Notes: generated from the letters alone by a model not told the origin. A stretch of 64,000 nucleotides of DNA from Idiomarina sp. X4 (GCF_002808045.1 NZ_CP025000.1:1674001-1738000), one strand, 5' to 3'. Shown: positions 9,490 to 18,878, counted from the first letter of the stretch. Made by a program: numbers and translations.

Positions 9490-9556
9490 GTAGCCTGATG
9501 CTATTGCATCAGGTGAGATATTTGAGCACCTCACCTGACGTGGAACGTCAGGCTAC
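9490..9556. repeat. REP-like doublet (two inverted palindromes)
   Basis: Unit 1 (9490-9514) reads GTAGCCTGATG, a short loop, then CATCAGGTG. Unit 2 (9530-9556) is its inverted relative, CACCTGACG, loop, CGTCAGGCTAC. Together they form a longer inverted pair with outer arms GTAGCCTGA and TCAGGCTAC. Single copies of the same family occur at about 21270, 40207 and 45733. The layout resembles bacterial interspersed mosaic elements. The rest of the 9376-9618 gap shows nothing else clear. Confidence 0.8.
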
Positions 9557-9618
9557 CTAGTCTCCGTCACAGGGGGCTTAATGTTCAAGCGAAACGAGTG
9601 ACAACCTGCCCCTTTCCC

Positions 9619-11280
9619 CTAAAGCCCCAGCACGTCTTTACCTTGTTTGAAGGTCACGTCAACCGGAATGCCGGCGTCGGCGAGTTTATCTAAGTCAGCT
9701 TTTAACTGTGGGCTGACAACGCCAAGGGTTGCTACCAATTCAGCGACACCGTTGTAGTCTCCGTCGCCTTGCAGCGTCAGAATTTTTTCTGAAAGGCTGT
9801 TCATGGCGGCGCGCATTTTGTCCATATCAATAGCGTACTGGCCTTGTGCATTACGCTTGAATGCGCCTTCATCGGCAAAATAGTTGAATCGAATCATATT
9901 AGCTTTACCGTGGGCACTGGATGCACCAAAACGCACTGAACGGAAAATGCTCGCCATAAAGGTGGTGTAATAATCTTCCAATTCGCCTTCGGCTAAAACG
10001 CCTTGTTCAAACAATTGTGTGACCATGTAAAGCCCCAGAATATCGGCCTTGCCTTCCTCTAGCGCAGAAGCGTGTTCTTTCAATGCTGAACGCACTGTGC
10101 CTTTGTCATTTAGCGTGTTTTTAATGCCCAGGCCATGAGCCACTTCGTGGAACATGGTATTGGCAAAGAAGGCATTAAACGTAATGTTCTCGCGCTGTTC
10201 TGGCACAATCAGCTGTTCGGCAATAGGAACCAGAATTTTATCGAATTTAGCCTGCATGGCGTTTTTGAGCTGTAAGCGGCGGGTGCCTTTTTCCAGCTGA
10301 ACTTCTTCGTCGTTAGGCAGGTTTATCGCAATCGTTTTGCTGCCCGCATTCGAATGACCAGCATAGTAAACCGCATCGTACGCATTTAGCTGGGCATTAG
10401 CGCCCGGCATTTCCGCTTTGTAAGCGTCTTCAACCGGCAAGCCGCGTTGTAATTCAGGCAAGTACTCGGCGTATTTTGCTAAGCGATCACTCCAGGCTTT
10501 GTCTTTAATCAAAACATAAGACTCAAATGCCGTTTTGTAGCCGTACAAGTGATCTTCGTAGTTCTCAATAGGACCAATAACCACATCAATCTCGTTGTCG
10601 GTCATGTCCATCCACGCCATATCAGACGGTTGGTATTCATTACTTAAAAACGCATCGGCACGTAAGCGCAGGTATTCGGCGAAGTCTTTACTTTCCGCGA
10701 GATCCGCCGCCTGGCGCAGTAACTCAGCTGCCTCGGTCAGTGACTCATTGAACGCTTCAGAGTAAGGAACTGTCATTAAGTCGCCGTTTTCATCACGGCG
10801 TAATAACGTGTAAAGACTGTCTTTGTTGGCTAAATCAGCGTTCTCAAACTCAACTTTGGTCATATCCTCCGGGTAGAAGTTGGCGCCGGCAGGCTTGTCG
10901 TCAAAGCCCGTTAAAAAAGGTTGATTGTTGTTGAGGCGATCCCACGGACCGTAGTTTATCACCGTGAACTCTTTAGCGCGTTCTTCTACCTTTGTCAGCA
11001 GCTTCTCTTTGTTTCCGGGGAATGCCTGCTGCCAAAATAGCTCGTCCATTATTTTCGACGCATCAATCAGTAAGCCGATCATTTTTTTCTGGTCGCTGGA
11101 TAAATGCGACAGGTCACTGGTCAATTCATACGGCGTGTAAATATCGAGCCGGTGCTCTTTTCCTTCAATCAATTGGTAGCTTTTTGGAGCCGCGCTTTGG
11201 GTATCTTCAGTTGTTGATTGTTGACCGCAGGCGGCTATAGCAAGCGCTAACGGGGCAATAAAAAAGGCTGATTTTTTCAT
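9619..11280 (-). CDS. Dipeptidyl-peptidase III (M49) family zinc peptidase, lipoprotein
   Basis: A 553-residue predicted zinc metallopeptidase. A lipoprotein signal peptide ends at AIAACGQQ, with the lipid-bearing cysteine near residue 18, so it acts in the periplasm or at a membrane surface. The zinc motif HEVAH is at about 378-382 and the second metal motif EEGKAD at about 408-413, in the right order and spacing for family M49. The canonical M49 motif is the hexapeptide HExxGH; the pentapeptide here resembles short bacterial homologues. Eukaryotic M49 enzymes are longer and release dipeptides from N-termini. The gene is monocistronic, divergent from an HDOD gene. Confidence 0.8.
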   Translation of the reverse strand: MKKSAFFIAPLALAIAACGQQSTTEDTQSAAPKSYQLIEGKEHRLDIYTPYELTSDLSHLSSDQKKMIGLLIDASKIMDELFWQQAFPGNKEKLLTKVEERAKEFTVINYGPWDRLNNNQPFLTGFDDKPAGANFYPEDMTKVEFENADLANKDSLYTLLRRDENGDLMTVPYSEAFNESLTEAAELLRQAADLAESKDFAEYLRLRADAFLSNEYQPSDMAWMDMTDNEIDVVIGPIENYEDHLYGYKTAFESYVLIKDKAWSDRLAKYAEYLPELQRGLPVEDAYKAEMPGANAQLNAYDAVYYAGHSNAGSKTIAINLPNDEEVQLEKGTRRLQLKNAMQAKFDKILVPIAEQLIVPEQRENITFNAFFANTMFHEVAHGLGIKNTLNDKGTVRSALKEHASALEEGKADILGLYMVTQLFEQGVLAEGELEDYYTTFMASIFRSVRFGASSAHGKANMIRFNYFADEGAFKRNAQGQYAIDMDKMRAAMNSLSEKILTLQGDGDYNGVAELVATLGVVSPQLKADLDKLADAGIPVDVTFKQGKDVLGL

Positions 11281-11378
11281 AATGATACTTTTGTCAAATT
11301 GAGTTGTTGGAAAGTTCTGTTAATCTACTGCTATGCCTGATTAGAAGCAATAGAATAACCATAAAAAAGGATCTCTCA

Positions 11379-12227
11379 ATGGCATCGCAGAATGCGCTTT
11401 ATTTACTCATTGATGAACGGTTACAGCGTGATGAACTAACGTTGCCCGGTTTGCCGAAAACGGCTGAGCAAGTGCGTAACGCAACACTTGATCCTGATTG
11501 CAACTTGCACGATTTGGCGCACATCATTCAACAAGATGCCGTATTGTCGGCTCGATTAATACGTCTGGCAAACAGTGCTTATCTGGGGGGCCGCAATAAA
11601 GCTGAAAGCCTGATGCAGGCGCTAACACGTATAGGTATGCGTCGAATTCGCACCTTGGCTTTTGCAATGGCCATGGAGCAGGTATTTGAGCCTGGCAACG
11701 ACATTGTGAAGATGTTCTCAGAACAATATATCAAAGAGAGCAGAGAAATTGCCGCTGCATCGGTGGTTATCACGAAAGATCTTCAGCGCAGAGGAATAGG
11801 GCACCGGTTACACCAGGATGTCTCTTTGCTGGCAGGGATGGTATCCAGAATTGGCGTGACGCCTATTTTAAGAATGGCCAGTGAGTTTGAGGACAGTTTT
11901 GCCAATCCAACGTTTATTAACGAATGCATTTCACAGTTAAGTTCACCGCTGGGTACTAACATTTTGAAATACTGGCAATTCACACCAAATTTAGTGCAGG
12001 TACCGTTACATTTTAATAAAGGGCGCATGAATCTGGATGACGCCATTACTGTGAATTATTGCGATATTGTGCATTTAGCCAGTCTATTAACAGGCAATAA
12101 CGCCAGTAAAAGACACAATGTTACCGTGGTGGAGTATGAATTAAGAGGGATTATAGAAAGCGAGGACTTCTGGCAGCAAGACTCAACTCAAGAGTCTTAC
12201 CACCAGGTATTGGATTTATTTGGCTAA
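11379..12227 (+). CDS. HDOD domain protein
   Basis: A 282-residue protein with an HDOD domain (about 20-220), a degenerate relative of the HD phosphohydrolases often found in signalling proteins. LPGLPKTAEQVRNATLDPDCNLHDLAHIIQQD and LSARLIRLANSAYLGG are typical. The ATG at 11379 is chosen over an upstream one at 11304 because AAGGA sits 7 bp before it and the family start fits. No output domain is attached. The gene is divergent from the M49 peptidase and converges on rdgC, ending 6 bp from it. Confidence 0.85.
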   Translation: MASQNALYLLIDERLQRDELTLPGLPKTAEQVRNATLDPDCNLHDLAHIIQQDAVLSARLIRLANSAYLGGRNKAESLMQALTRIGMRRIRTLAFAMAMEQVFEPGNDIVKMFSEQYIKESREIAAASVVITKDLQRRGIGHRLHQDVSLLAGMVSRIGVTPILRMASEFEDSFANPTFINECISQLSSPLGTNILKYWQFTPNLVQVPLHFNKGRMNLDDAITVNYCDIVHLASLLTGNNASKRHNVTVVEYELRGIIESEDFWQQDSTQESYHQVLDLFG

Positions 12228-12233
12228 TCCGGG

Positions 12234-13124
12234 TTATGCGAACGCTTTTTTCAAGTCATCGAATAACTGACCGGCTTCGCCACTAATTAAAGCGAAGTCG
12301 GCATCGACCTTTTCTTCTGGTGTTGGATCAACTAAATCGTCTTTTGCGTCTAACAACACGTCAGTCGGTTTGACACGTTTCAGCGCCATATCGGACTCAA
12401 TAATGAACTCGAGATTTTCTTGCCAAACTAAGCCTAGTCGAGTCACTTGTTTGCCTGCGGTTAAATGGGCTTGAATGTCGTCACGAGTCAGGTCTTCCTG
12501 CTTACAGCGAATGATGCCACCGTCGGCCTGGGGTGAACGCAGCTCTGCTTCGTCGCCCAGTTCAAAAGGTGCAGGAATCTCTTGTTTTTGTAACCAGTCG
12601 GTCAAGTACACTTCAACGGCTTCAGACGGGCTGAAAGGTCTGACGGGTAAAGAGCCCACCGAGCCACGCAATAAACCGAGAAAGTCTTCCGCTTTATTTG
12701 CTGCAGATTCGTCAACCGCAATAAACTGTCGGTCTAAGTCAATATAGCCCCAGCTAAGACGAAAACGACTAAAGGCCTGTGGCAATAGCTGGTGAATCAA
12801 ATCTTCTTTTAAGTTTTGTTTTTCTTTGCGCGGCACAGAGCGGCCTTCGGCTTCACTAATCTGACGAACTTTTTCATCGAGTTGTGCGTTGACGACCGTG
12901 CTGGGCAATACTTTCTCTTCACGCTTGGCACATAGCAGCCAACAGTTACCAACGCTGTGGGTTAACGTCTCGTTGTCCGGGCCAAAAGGGGAGAACCAGC
13001 CAAAACTGCTTTGTTCAGTTCGCGAACATGGGTGAAATGTATGTTCAGCTAGCTGCTCTGCAAAATCATCGGGTAATGAAAAAGTCTCACTGAAATGGTA
13101 AAAGCGAAGGTTTTTAAACCACAT
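12234..13124 (-). CDS. rdgC: Recombination-associated protein RdgC
   Basis: A 296-residue RdgC, close to the 303 residues of the E. coli protein. RdgC forms a ring-shaped dimer on DNA and restrains RecA. The start MWFKNLRFYHFSE and the stretch SFGWFSPFG are diagnostic, as is LRLSWGYIDLDRQFIAVDESAANKAEDFL in mid-protein. The gene appears monocistronic, between the convergent HDOD gene and the histidine kinase gene on the same strand 60 bp upstream. Confidence 0.96.
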   Translation of the reverse strand: MWFKNLRFYHFSETFSLPDDFAEQLAEHTFHPCSRTEQSSFGWFSPFGPDNETLTHSVGNCWLLCAKREEKVLPSTVVNAQLDEKVRQISEAEGRSVPRKEKQNLKEDLIHQLLPQAFSRFRLSWGYIDLDRQFIAVDESAANKAEDFLGLLRGSVGSLPVRPFSPSEAVEVYLTDWLQKQEIPAPFELGDEAELRSPQADGGIIRCKQEDLTRDDIQAHLTAGKQVTRLGLVWQENLEFIIESDMALKRVKPTDVLLDAKDDLVDPTPEEKVDADFALISGEAGQLFDDLKKAFA

Positions 13125-13184
13125 AAATTAGGGTTCCTGTCCGACATTAGAAACCCTGAATTGTATCGACTAACAACGTTGCTG

Positions 13185-14918
13185 TCAGTTTAAAACCTGT
13201 ACAGGAAACGAAAAGGTGTAAGTTAGGCCGTGACCCGGTTCACTGGTGGCGTCAATATCGCCTTTCAGTGTTTGAGTAACCAAATTACGCACTATATGGG
13301 TACCCAAGCCACTGCCACCATCGTTGAGCTTAGTCGTAAAGAAAGGATCAAACAGCTTGCCGAGGTTCTCTTCAGACAGACCATTACCATTATCTTCGTA
13401 AACAACATGAAGCTCGCTGTCGCGCAGTTCGATATTGATGGTCATGGTACCTTGTTCAATGCCGTCAAAGGCGTGGCGTAACGAATTTAAAATTAAATTA
13501 GTGAATATCTGCGACAACGCGCCGGCAGGGCACCGAATAAATAAGTCATCGGCACAGTTGAGCTCAATTTTATGCAACGTTTTCTTCAAATGGGGCTGCA
13601 ATGACTGAATCAACTCTTCTATGTAGCGCTTCACATTAATATCACGAATGGCGTCAGACGCCTGGTCGACTGCCACTTGCTTAAAGCTGCTGATAAGATC
13701 GGACGCTCTGTGCAAGTTGTTATCGAGTAGGCTTAAGCTTTCTCTGCCTTCCTCGATAAACTTTTGCAGTTGAGGCTGCGTCAGTTCTTTATTGCTTAAC
13801 GCGGTATCCAGTGAATCTAACTTCTCACGCAGATATGAGGCTGCAGTCACACTGATCCCGATGGGTGTGTTCACATCGTGAGTAATGCCCGCGACAAGGC
13901 CCCCCAGTGACGCCATTTTCTCGGATTCAATCAGTTGCTGCTGAGTCTCGCGTAGGTGGTTCAGTGACGACTCGAGTCGCTGGTTAGACTGGCGCAAGGT
14001 ATTTTCCATGGTGCGACGCTGACTAATTTCTCTTTCGAGTTTTTCCTGTCGCATTTCCAGCTCGTTTTTACGCTGCTCAAGGTCGAGCATCACCTGGCTC
14101 AAGCGAGAGGTTTTACGAGCCACTTCCTGCTCTAGAATCGCGTTCTGTTCATCCAGCTGCCGATTCGCTGCTTTCAGTTTATTTTGAGTACGGTCTAAAT
14201 CGGCCTGGTACTCTTCAATATTATCGAGAAGTTGGTTGTAAGCCTGCTCAATCAGTACCAGTTCGTTATTATGCTGGTCTTTTAAGCGGATCCGCGAACG
14301 CTCCAGGTTGTCCAGCCTGAAGCTTTTTATTTGCTGTGTTAAGTCATTGAGAGGGCGGCTTAGCATACGGCTGAAGGCGACCGTAAACAGAATAATTAAG
14401 AAGGTACTTTTTATGAGTGCGTTACCAATAATAAAGCCCAGGCTGACTTTAATCCGGTCAATAGCAATGTCGCGCGTTGAAAACAGGCTAACGTCACCGA
14501 CTTTTGTAGAGTGCCCGGAAAACTCGAAAATAAGTGAACTGTGGTAGCCAAAAACACCATTACGTTCAGGGAGTAAAACGCCCTCACTCGTTTCTTCCGG
14601 TAAGTCAGACATTTCCGAGGTTTCGCCCAGTTGTACCAAAATATTACCGGCGTCATCACGAATTAATACACCGGCAATAGCCGGAATACCAATGAGACCG
14701 TCTGCAATACTGTCAATTTGATCGCTATTAAACTCCCACAGCGAGCGTGTCAGAGAGCCATTAAACGTGCGTTGTTGGTTTTGAAGCTCGGCAATGAGTA
14801 TGCGTTTGGTATCAAAGTATTCCGCACCAATTTGTACTGCGGTAACAATAAATGTCAGTACAAAATAAACGGACAGAACCCGTGTCAGTAGTGATGATGA
14901 AATACTTTTGATGGCCAT
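13185..14918 (-). CDS. Orphan membrane sensor histidine kinase
   Basis: A 577-residue kinase. A first membrane segment (about 9-29), a periplasmic sensor region (30-160) and a second segment (about 163-185) lead into a HAMP-like linker and a long coiled coil (about 235-335). The H-box is GLVAGITHDVNTPIG, then an N-box NLILNSLRHAF and G-boxes DNGNGLSEENLGKLFDPFFTT and GSGLGTHIV. The THDVNTP H-box belongs to the complex hybrid-like class. No response regulator is adjacent. The gene is divergent from the Pho-controlled TonB cluster across a 182-bp shared region, but nothing else ties it to phosphate. Confidence 0.88.
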   Translation of the reverse strand: MAIKSISSSLLTRVLSVYFVLTFIVTAVQIGAEYFDTKRILIAELQNQQRTFNGSLTRSLWEFNSDQIDSIADGLIGIPAIAGVLIRDDAGNILVQLGETSEMSDLPEETSEGVLLPERNGVFGYHSSLIFEFSGHSTKVGDVSLFSTRDIAIDRIKVSLGFIIGNALIKSTFLIILFTVAFSRMLSRPLNDLTQQIKSFRLDNLERSRIRLKDQHNNELVLIEQAYNQLLDNIEEYQADLDRTQNKLKAANRQLDEQNAILEQEVARKTSRLSQVMLDLEQRKNELEMRQEKLEREISQRRTMENTLRQSNQRLESSLNHLRETQQQLIESEKMASLGGLVAGITHDVNTPIGISVTAASYLREKLDSLDTALSNKELTQPQLQKFIEEGRESLSLLDNNLHRASDLISSFKQVAVDQASDAIRDINVKRYIEELIQSLQPHLKKTLHKIELNCADDLFIRCPAGALSQIFTNLILNSLRHAFDGIEQGTMTINIELRDSELHVVYEDNGNGLSEENLGKLFDPFFTTKLNDGGSGLGTHIVRNLVTQTLKGDIDATSEPGHGLTYTFSFPVQVLN

Positions 14919-15012
14919 ATATGAGGTGTGCGTAAGATTTTTGTAAATATAAGCTTAAACTAAATCATTGCTGTTAATAACGCAATAAAGCAAAGCGCTC
15001 CCTCGGAAGCAA

Positions 15013-15068
15013 TTGACACAAAACTGACACACTTTGGTCATCAAGCTGTCACTAAAACTCACTAAAGT
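15013..15068 (+). promoter_or_regulatory. PhoB-dependent promoter with tandem Pho boxes (TonB cluster)
   Basis: Four 7-bp units lie at exact 11-bp spacing: TTGACAC (15013), CTGACAC (15024), TGGTCAT (15035) and CTGTCAC (15046). This makes two Pho boxes back to back. A -10-like hexamer TAAAGT (15063-15068) begins 10 bp after the last unit, the geometry of PhoB-activated promoters that lack a -35. The DUF3450 start codon is 33 bp downstream. Confidence 0.85.
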
Positions 15069-15100
15069 TGCCACAAATTAATTCACAAGGGTCATAACTT

Positions 15101-15901
15101 ATGAAGTTCATTACCTCGGCTGGCGCTTTGGTTTTAAGTTCTGCGCTTTTAGCGCAAGCGCACTCAGCTCCATTACAAGAGCAAGACAAGCTTGAACCGG
15201 TTGTTGAACAAGCCTCTTCAATTAACCAGTCTGCACGTCAATCGCAACTGACCATCGATCAAATCTCAGACAACATGCAAGAGCGCTTGCAGCAGTATAA
15301 ACGCATCATGAAGGAAATTGATGGTTTAAAAGTGTATACCGCGCAGCTCGAACAGCAAATCAATAATCAGCAACAGGAAAAGCAAGACATCAACGACTCA
15401 ATAGACAAAGTCAGTTATGTCGAGCGTCAAATTACTCCACTGATGCTGCGCATGATCGACTCTCTCGAGTCTTTTGTTGAGCTGGACGTTCCCTTCCTGC
15501 AAACCGAGCGTAACGAACGTTTAGCGCAATTAAACGACTTGATGGAGCGCGCCAACGTCGATGTTTCTGAAAAGTTCCGCCGTGTTATGGAAGCGTATCA
15601 AATAGAAGCAGACTACGGCCGCAACATTGAAGCCTACACTGCAGAACATGAGATTAACGGCCAACAGCAAGACGTCACTTTCCTGCGCATTGGTCGGGTC
15701 GCGCTTATTTATAAAACCCGCGACGGTCAGCACCTGGGTATCTGGAACCAACAGGAGCGCAACTGGCAAGAGCTCGATAGTAAGCACTTACCTGCCGTTG
15801 AAGAAGCTATCCGTATAGCCCGAAAACAGTTAGCACCGGACATGCTGATGATGCCTGTCTTCGCTAACAAAGCCGCTACCAACACCGCTGCTGGTCAATA
15901 A
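15101..15901 (+). CDS. DUF3450 periplasmic protein of TonB2-type cluster
   Basis: A 266-residue protein with a Sec signal peptide (cleavage likely after AQAHSA, about residue 23), a coiled-coil region (about 40-115) and a C-terminal DUF3450 part with DVTFLRIGRVALIYKTRDGQHLGIWN. DUF3450 proteins accompany TtpC-ExbB2-ExbD2-TonB2 clusters in vibrios and Alteromonadales; their exact job is not settled, perhaps helping TonB reach the outer membrane. It is first in a six-gene run with gaps of 2-21 bp. Tandem Pho boxes precede it. Confidence 0.85.
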   Translation: MKFITSAGALVLSSALLAQAHSAPLQEQDKLEPVVEQASSINQSARQSQLTIDQISDNMQERLQQYKRIMKEIDGLKVYTAQLEQQINNQQQEKQDINDSIDKVSYVERQITPLMLRMIDSLESFVELDVPFLQTERNERLAQLNDLMERANVDVSEKFRRVMEAYQIEADYGRNIEAYTAEHEINGQQQDVTFLRIGRVALIYKTRDGQHLGIWNQQERNWQELDSKHLPAVEEAIRIARKQLAPDMLMMPVFANKAATNTAAGQ

Positions 15902-15913
15902 GGAGTCACACAC

Positions 15914-17293
15914 ATGAAGCTAACACAACGCATTGTCCAGTGGTTCTCGGTGATTGCGCTGGCAGCGACCTCAAGCGCTGCACTAGCCGCGCCGCTGCCG
16001 CAAGAGCCGATTAACTTAGATCAATTACTACAGCAATTAGAGCAAGGCAAGTTCTCGCAATCAGAGAGTAATAAGCAACGTGAACAGCGTTTCCGCGAAA
16101 AAGAGCAAGAGCAAAAAGCCATGCTCGAAGACGCGATTGCTCAAAGAAACCAGCTGGAGCAACGCGCCGGGCAGCTGGAAACGAACTTTGAACAGAACGA
16201 AGTCGACTTAGGCAACTTAAGCGACACGCTGACCCAGCGCATGGGCTCACTCAAAGAGCTGTTCGGTGTGTTACAGCAGGTGGCGAATGACGCATCAGGC
16301 AAGTTCGACAACTCGGTTATTTCAGCTCAGTATCCGGGTCGCTCCGAAGCGCTTAAGCAGCTGGCAGAAAACATGAGCTCGTCATCGAAACTGGCGTCCA
16401 TTGAAGACATTGAAAGCGTCTGGTTTGCTCTGCAAAAGGAAATGACCGAGTCGGGTAAAGTGGCGGAGTTTACGACAGAGGTAACAGCAGCCAACGGCGA
16501 CAAAGCGGAGCAAGAAGTGGTTCGCGTAGGTGCCTTTAACCTGGTTTCAAACGGCAAATACTTAGAACGTATGAGCTCAACCGGCTCTGTGGCAGAGTTG
16601 GTGCGTCAGCCGTCTGGTCGTTATTTGGACACTGCGGAAGAGATTCAGAAAACCGACAGTGGGGTTGTCACTTTCGGTCTTGATCCGACAGGCGGCTCCA
16701 TCCTTGGTCTATTAGTTCAGGCACCAAGCCTAGGTGAGCGCATCGACCAGGGTGGTACCGTGGGTTATATCATTCTGGCGCTGGGCGCTATTGGCTTGCT
16801 GTTCGCGTTAGAACGTTTCGTGTCACTGATGTTGCTGGGCAACAAAGTGAAGCGTCAGCTTAAGAAAGACAAGCCAAGCCAGGACAACCCGCTTGGTCGA
16901 GTCATGCTGATTAAAGACAAGTACCCGCAAGCCGACACCGAAACGCTGGAGTTGAAGCTTAGTGAAGGTATCTTGCGCGAAGTTCCTAAAATAACGCGCA
17001 ACCTGACGTTCATAAAAATCATTTCTGTGGTCGCTCCGTTGATGGGTCTGTTGGGTACCGTGACCGGTATGATCAATACCTTCCAGGCGATAACGCTGTT
17101 CGGCACAGGTGACCCGAAACTGATGGCAGGTGGTATCTCACAAGCCCTGGTAACAACCGTACTTGGCTTGGTGGTCGCAATACCCATGACCTTACTGTTT
17201 GCCACCTTACACACTCGCAGTAAAAACCTGATTCACATATTGCAGGAGCAGGCGTCCGGCATTATTGCGGAGCGCTCAGAGCGAGGAGAGTAA
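15914..17293 (+). CDS. TtpC-like MotA/TolQ/ExbB proton channel protein with long periplasmic domain
   Basis: A 459-residue ExbB-related protein. It has a signal peptide (1-25), a coiled-coil periplasmic region (about 30-120), a globular part up to about residue 260, and a C-terminal MotA/TolQ/ExbB domain with three membrane helices (about 285, 370 and 415), including VVAPLMGLLGTVTGMINTFQAI and the GISQALVTTVLGLVVAIP helix. The size and layout match TtpC, the fourth component of Vibrio TonB2 systems. AAGGAG precedes the ATG, 12 bp after the DUF3450 gene. Confidence 0.87.
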   Translation: MKLTQRIVQWFSVIALAATSSAALAAPLPQEPINLDQLLQQLEQGKFSQSESNKQREQRFREKEQEQKAMLEDAIAQRNQLEQRAGQLETNFEQNEVDLGNLSDTLTQRMGSLKELFGVLQQVANDASGKFDNSVISAQYPGRSEALKQLAENMSSSSKLASIEDIESVWFALQKEMTESGKVAEFTTEVTAANGDKAEQEVVRVGAFNLVSNGKYLERMSSTGSVAELVRQPSGRYLDTAEEIQKTDSGVVTFGLDPTGGSILGLLVQAPSLGERIDQGGTVGYIILALGAIGLLFALERFVSLMLLGNKVKRQLKKDKPSQDNPLGRVMLIKDKYPQADTETLELKLSEGILREVPKITRNLTFIKIISVVAPLMGLLGTVTGMINTFQAITLFGTGDPKLMAGGISQALVTTVLGLVVAIPMTLLFATLHTRSKNLIHILQEQASGIIAERSERGE

Positions 17294-17295
17294 CC

Positions 17296-17826
17296 GTGTT
17301 ATTTCTCATCGAGTTTAATAATGCGATTAGAGATTTCATCGAGGCCGGCGGGCAAGTCCTGCTGGTCATCGGAATCCTCATTTTTAGTATGTGGTTAATG
17401 ATTATCGAGCGCATTTTTTACTACCTGAAAGGGCATCGTGCGCGCGTTAAAGACACGCTAAAGCGCTGGCAGCAACGTGAAGACAAGTCGTCCTGGAACG
17501 CAGAGCAAATTCGTCAGGCGATGATCTCACGCGTCAGTCTGGCATTGGGCGGCAATTTGCCGGTCATTAAAGCTCTGGTTGCCTTATGTCCTTTATTAGG
17601 GCTCATGGGCACCGTGACCGGCATGATTGAAGTGTTCGACGTTATGGCAGTAACCGGAACTGGCAGCGCCCGCTCGATGGCATCGGGCGTATCAAAAGCC
17701 ACTATCCCGACAATGGCGGGCATGGTTGGCGCACTGTCCGGCGTATTCGCCGCCACCTGGCTACAGCGCACCACCCGTCGCGAGCGCATGAAGCTGGAAG
17801 ACAAAATACTTTTAGAGCGTCACTAA
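17296..17826 (+). CDS. exbB: ExbB-type proton channel protein (TonB2 system)
   Basis: A 176-residue ExbB with three membrane helices (about 18-38, 92-112 and 135-158) and the conserved PLLGLMGTVTGMIEVFDVMAVTG and SGVSKATIPTMAGMVGALSGVFAATW segments. With ExbD it harvests the proton gradient for TonB. The start is GTG, 2 bp after the TtpC-like gene, with GAGGAGAG as ribosome binding site. It is short, as ExbB2 proteins are compared with E. coli ExbB (244 residues). Confidence 0.92.
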   Translation: MLFLIEFNNAIRDFIEAGGQVLLVIGILIFSMWLMIIERIFYYLKGHRARVKDTLKRWQQREDKSSWNAEQIRQAMISRVSLALGGNLPVIKALVALCPLLGLMGTVTGMIEVFDVMAVTGTGSARSMASGVSKATIPTMAGMVGALSGVFAATWLQRTTRRERMKLEDKILLERH

Positions 17827-17847
17827 GGTGGGGCTGAGGAAATAACT

Positions 17848-18255
17848 ATGAAACAGCATTTTGCCAACTTAATTGAAGAAGAAGAGAGCAACATCGACAT
17901 GACGCCCATGCTGGATGTGGTGTTCATTATGCTGATTTTCTTCATTGTTACCGCATCTTTTGTCAAAGAGGCGGGTATCGATGTAAACCGCCCTGACGCA
18001 GCAACAGCGGTGCAAAAAAACCGTGCCAATATTCTGGTTGCCATTAGTGACAACAACGAAATTTGGATAAACAAGCGTCAGGTTGATGTGCGTGCGGTGC
18101 AGGCCAATATCGAGCGCTTATACGCAGAGAACCCGCAAGGTTCTGTGGTGATTCAGGCCGACGAAGAGTCGAACACACGTGTCCTCATTAAAGTAATGGA
18201 CGCAGCGCGAGCCGCTGGTGTTTATGACGTATCTGTTGCAACCGACGAAGAGTAA
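17848..18255 (+). CDS. exbD: ExbD-type biopolymer transport protein
   Basis: A 135-residue ExbD: a short cytoplasmic N-terminus, one membrane helix (about 20-40) carrying the essential aspartate in NIDMTPMLDVVFIMLIFFIVTASF, and a periplasmic domain to the end (VVIQADEESNTRVLIKVMDAARAAGV). It works with ExbB and TonB in proton-driven energy transfer to the outer membrane. The gene follows exbB after 21 bp and precedes tonB after 6 bp. Confidence 0.95.
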   Translation: MKQHFANLIEEEESNIDMTPMLDVVFIMLIFFIVTASFVKEAGIDVNRPDAATAVQKNRANILVAISDNNEIWINKRQVDVRAVQANIERLYAENPQGSVVIQADEESNTRVLIKVMDAARAAGVYDVSVATDEE

Positions 18256-18261
18256 CCCGCA

Positions 18262-18867
18262 ATGAGACTTTTGGCAGCATTATTGGTCGCCGCGTTTGTC
18301 ACTATTGGACTGTTTTACTTAATGCAGTCGCTAATAAGCGGTGGCGAAGGGGCAATGAGCGAGCCGCCGCGAGGCAGTGTGCTGGACTTTGTGCGCACAC
18401 CAGAGCCTGAAGAAGTACAGGAGAAAGAGCGCAAGCCAGAGCGCCCACCAGAGCCTGAACAGCCGCCCGAAGACTTACCGCAACCGCAAGTGGACAACGA
18501 TATTGCCGATGCTGATAGCGGCTCGGGTTATGACTTCTCGGCCAGTATGGATGCCGGCGCTGACATTGGTAATGGCATGTCATTGCAAGCCAGCGACGGT
18601 GAATATCTGCCTATTGTAAAAGTGCAGGCGGCTTACCCTCGACGTGCTTTACAGCGTGGCATCGAAGGTTATGTGGTGGTGGAATTTACTGTGACCAAAC
18701 AAGGTTCAGTGCGCGATCCTGTCGTTGTTGAGGCCGAGCCGGAAGGCATTTTTGATCAGGCCGCCATGGATGCGGTGCTGAAATTCAAATACAAACCACG
18801 GGTCATTGATGGTGAAGCGGTTGAAGTTGACGGAGTCAGAAACCGCATGACCTTTGAAATGAACTAA
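18262..18867 (+). CDS. tonB: TonB (TonB2-like energy transducer)
   Basis: A 201-residue TonB. One N-terminal membrane helix (about 4-24) is followed by a Pro/Glu/Lys-rich spacer (about 45-75) and the TonB C-terminal domain (about 110-201) with YPRRALQRGIEGYVVVEFTV and FKYKPRVIDGEAVE. It is shorter than E. coli TonB (239) and resembles TonB2. TonB spans the periplasm and opens outer-membrane receptors; no TonB-dependent receptor gene is in this window. Confidence 0.93.
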   Translation: MRLLAALLVAAFVTIGLFYLMQSLISGGEGAMSEPPRGSVLDFVRTPEPEEVQEKERKPERPPEPEQPPEDLPQPQVDNDIADADSGSGYDFSASMDAGADIGNGMSLQASDGEYLPIVKVQAAYPRRALQRGIEGYVVVEFTVTKQGSVRDPVVVEAEPEGIFDQAAMDAVLKFKYKPRVIDGEAVEVDGVRNRMTFEMN

Positions 18868-18878
18868 TTGGGTGACTT

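Noticed and set aside
15914..17293. TtpC-like gene as a gene fusion artefact
   Set aside because: The long periplasmic region before the ExbB-like domain is the normal layout of TtpC proteins in TonB2 clusters.
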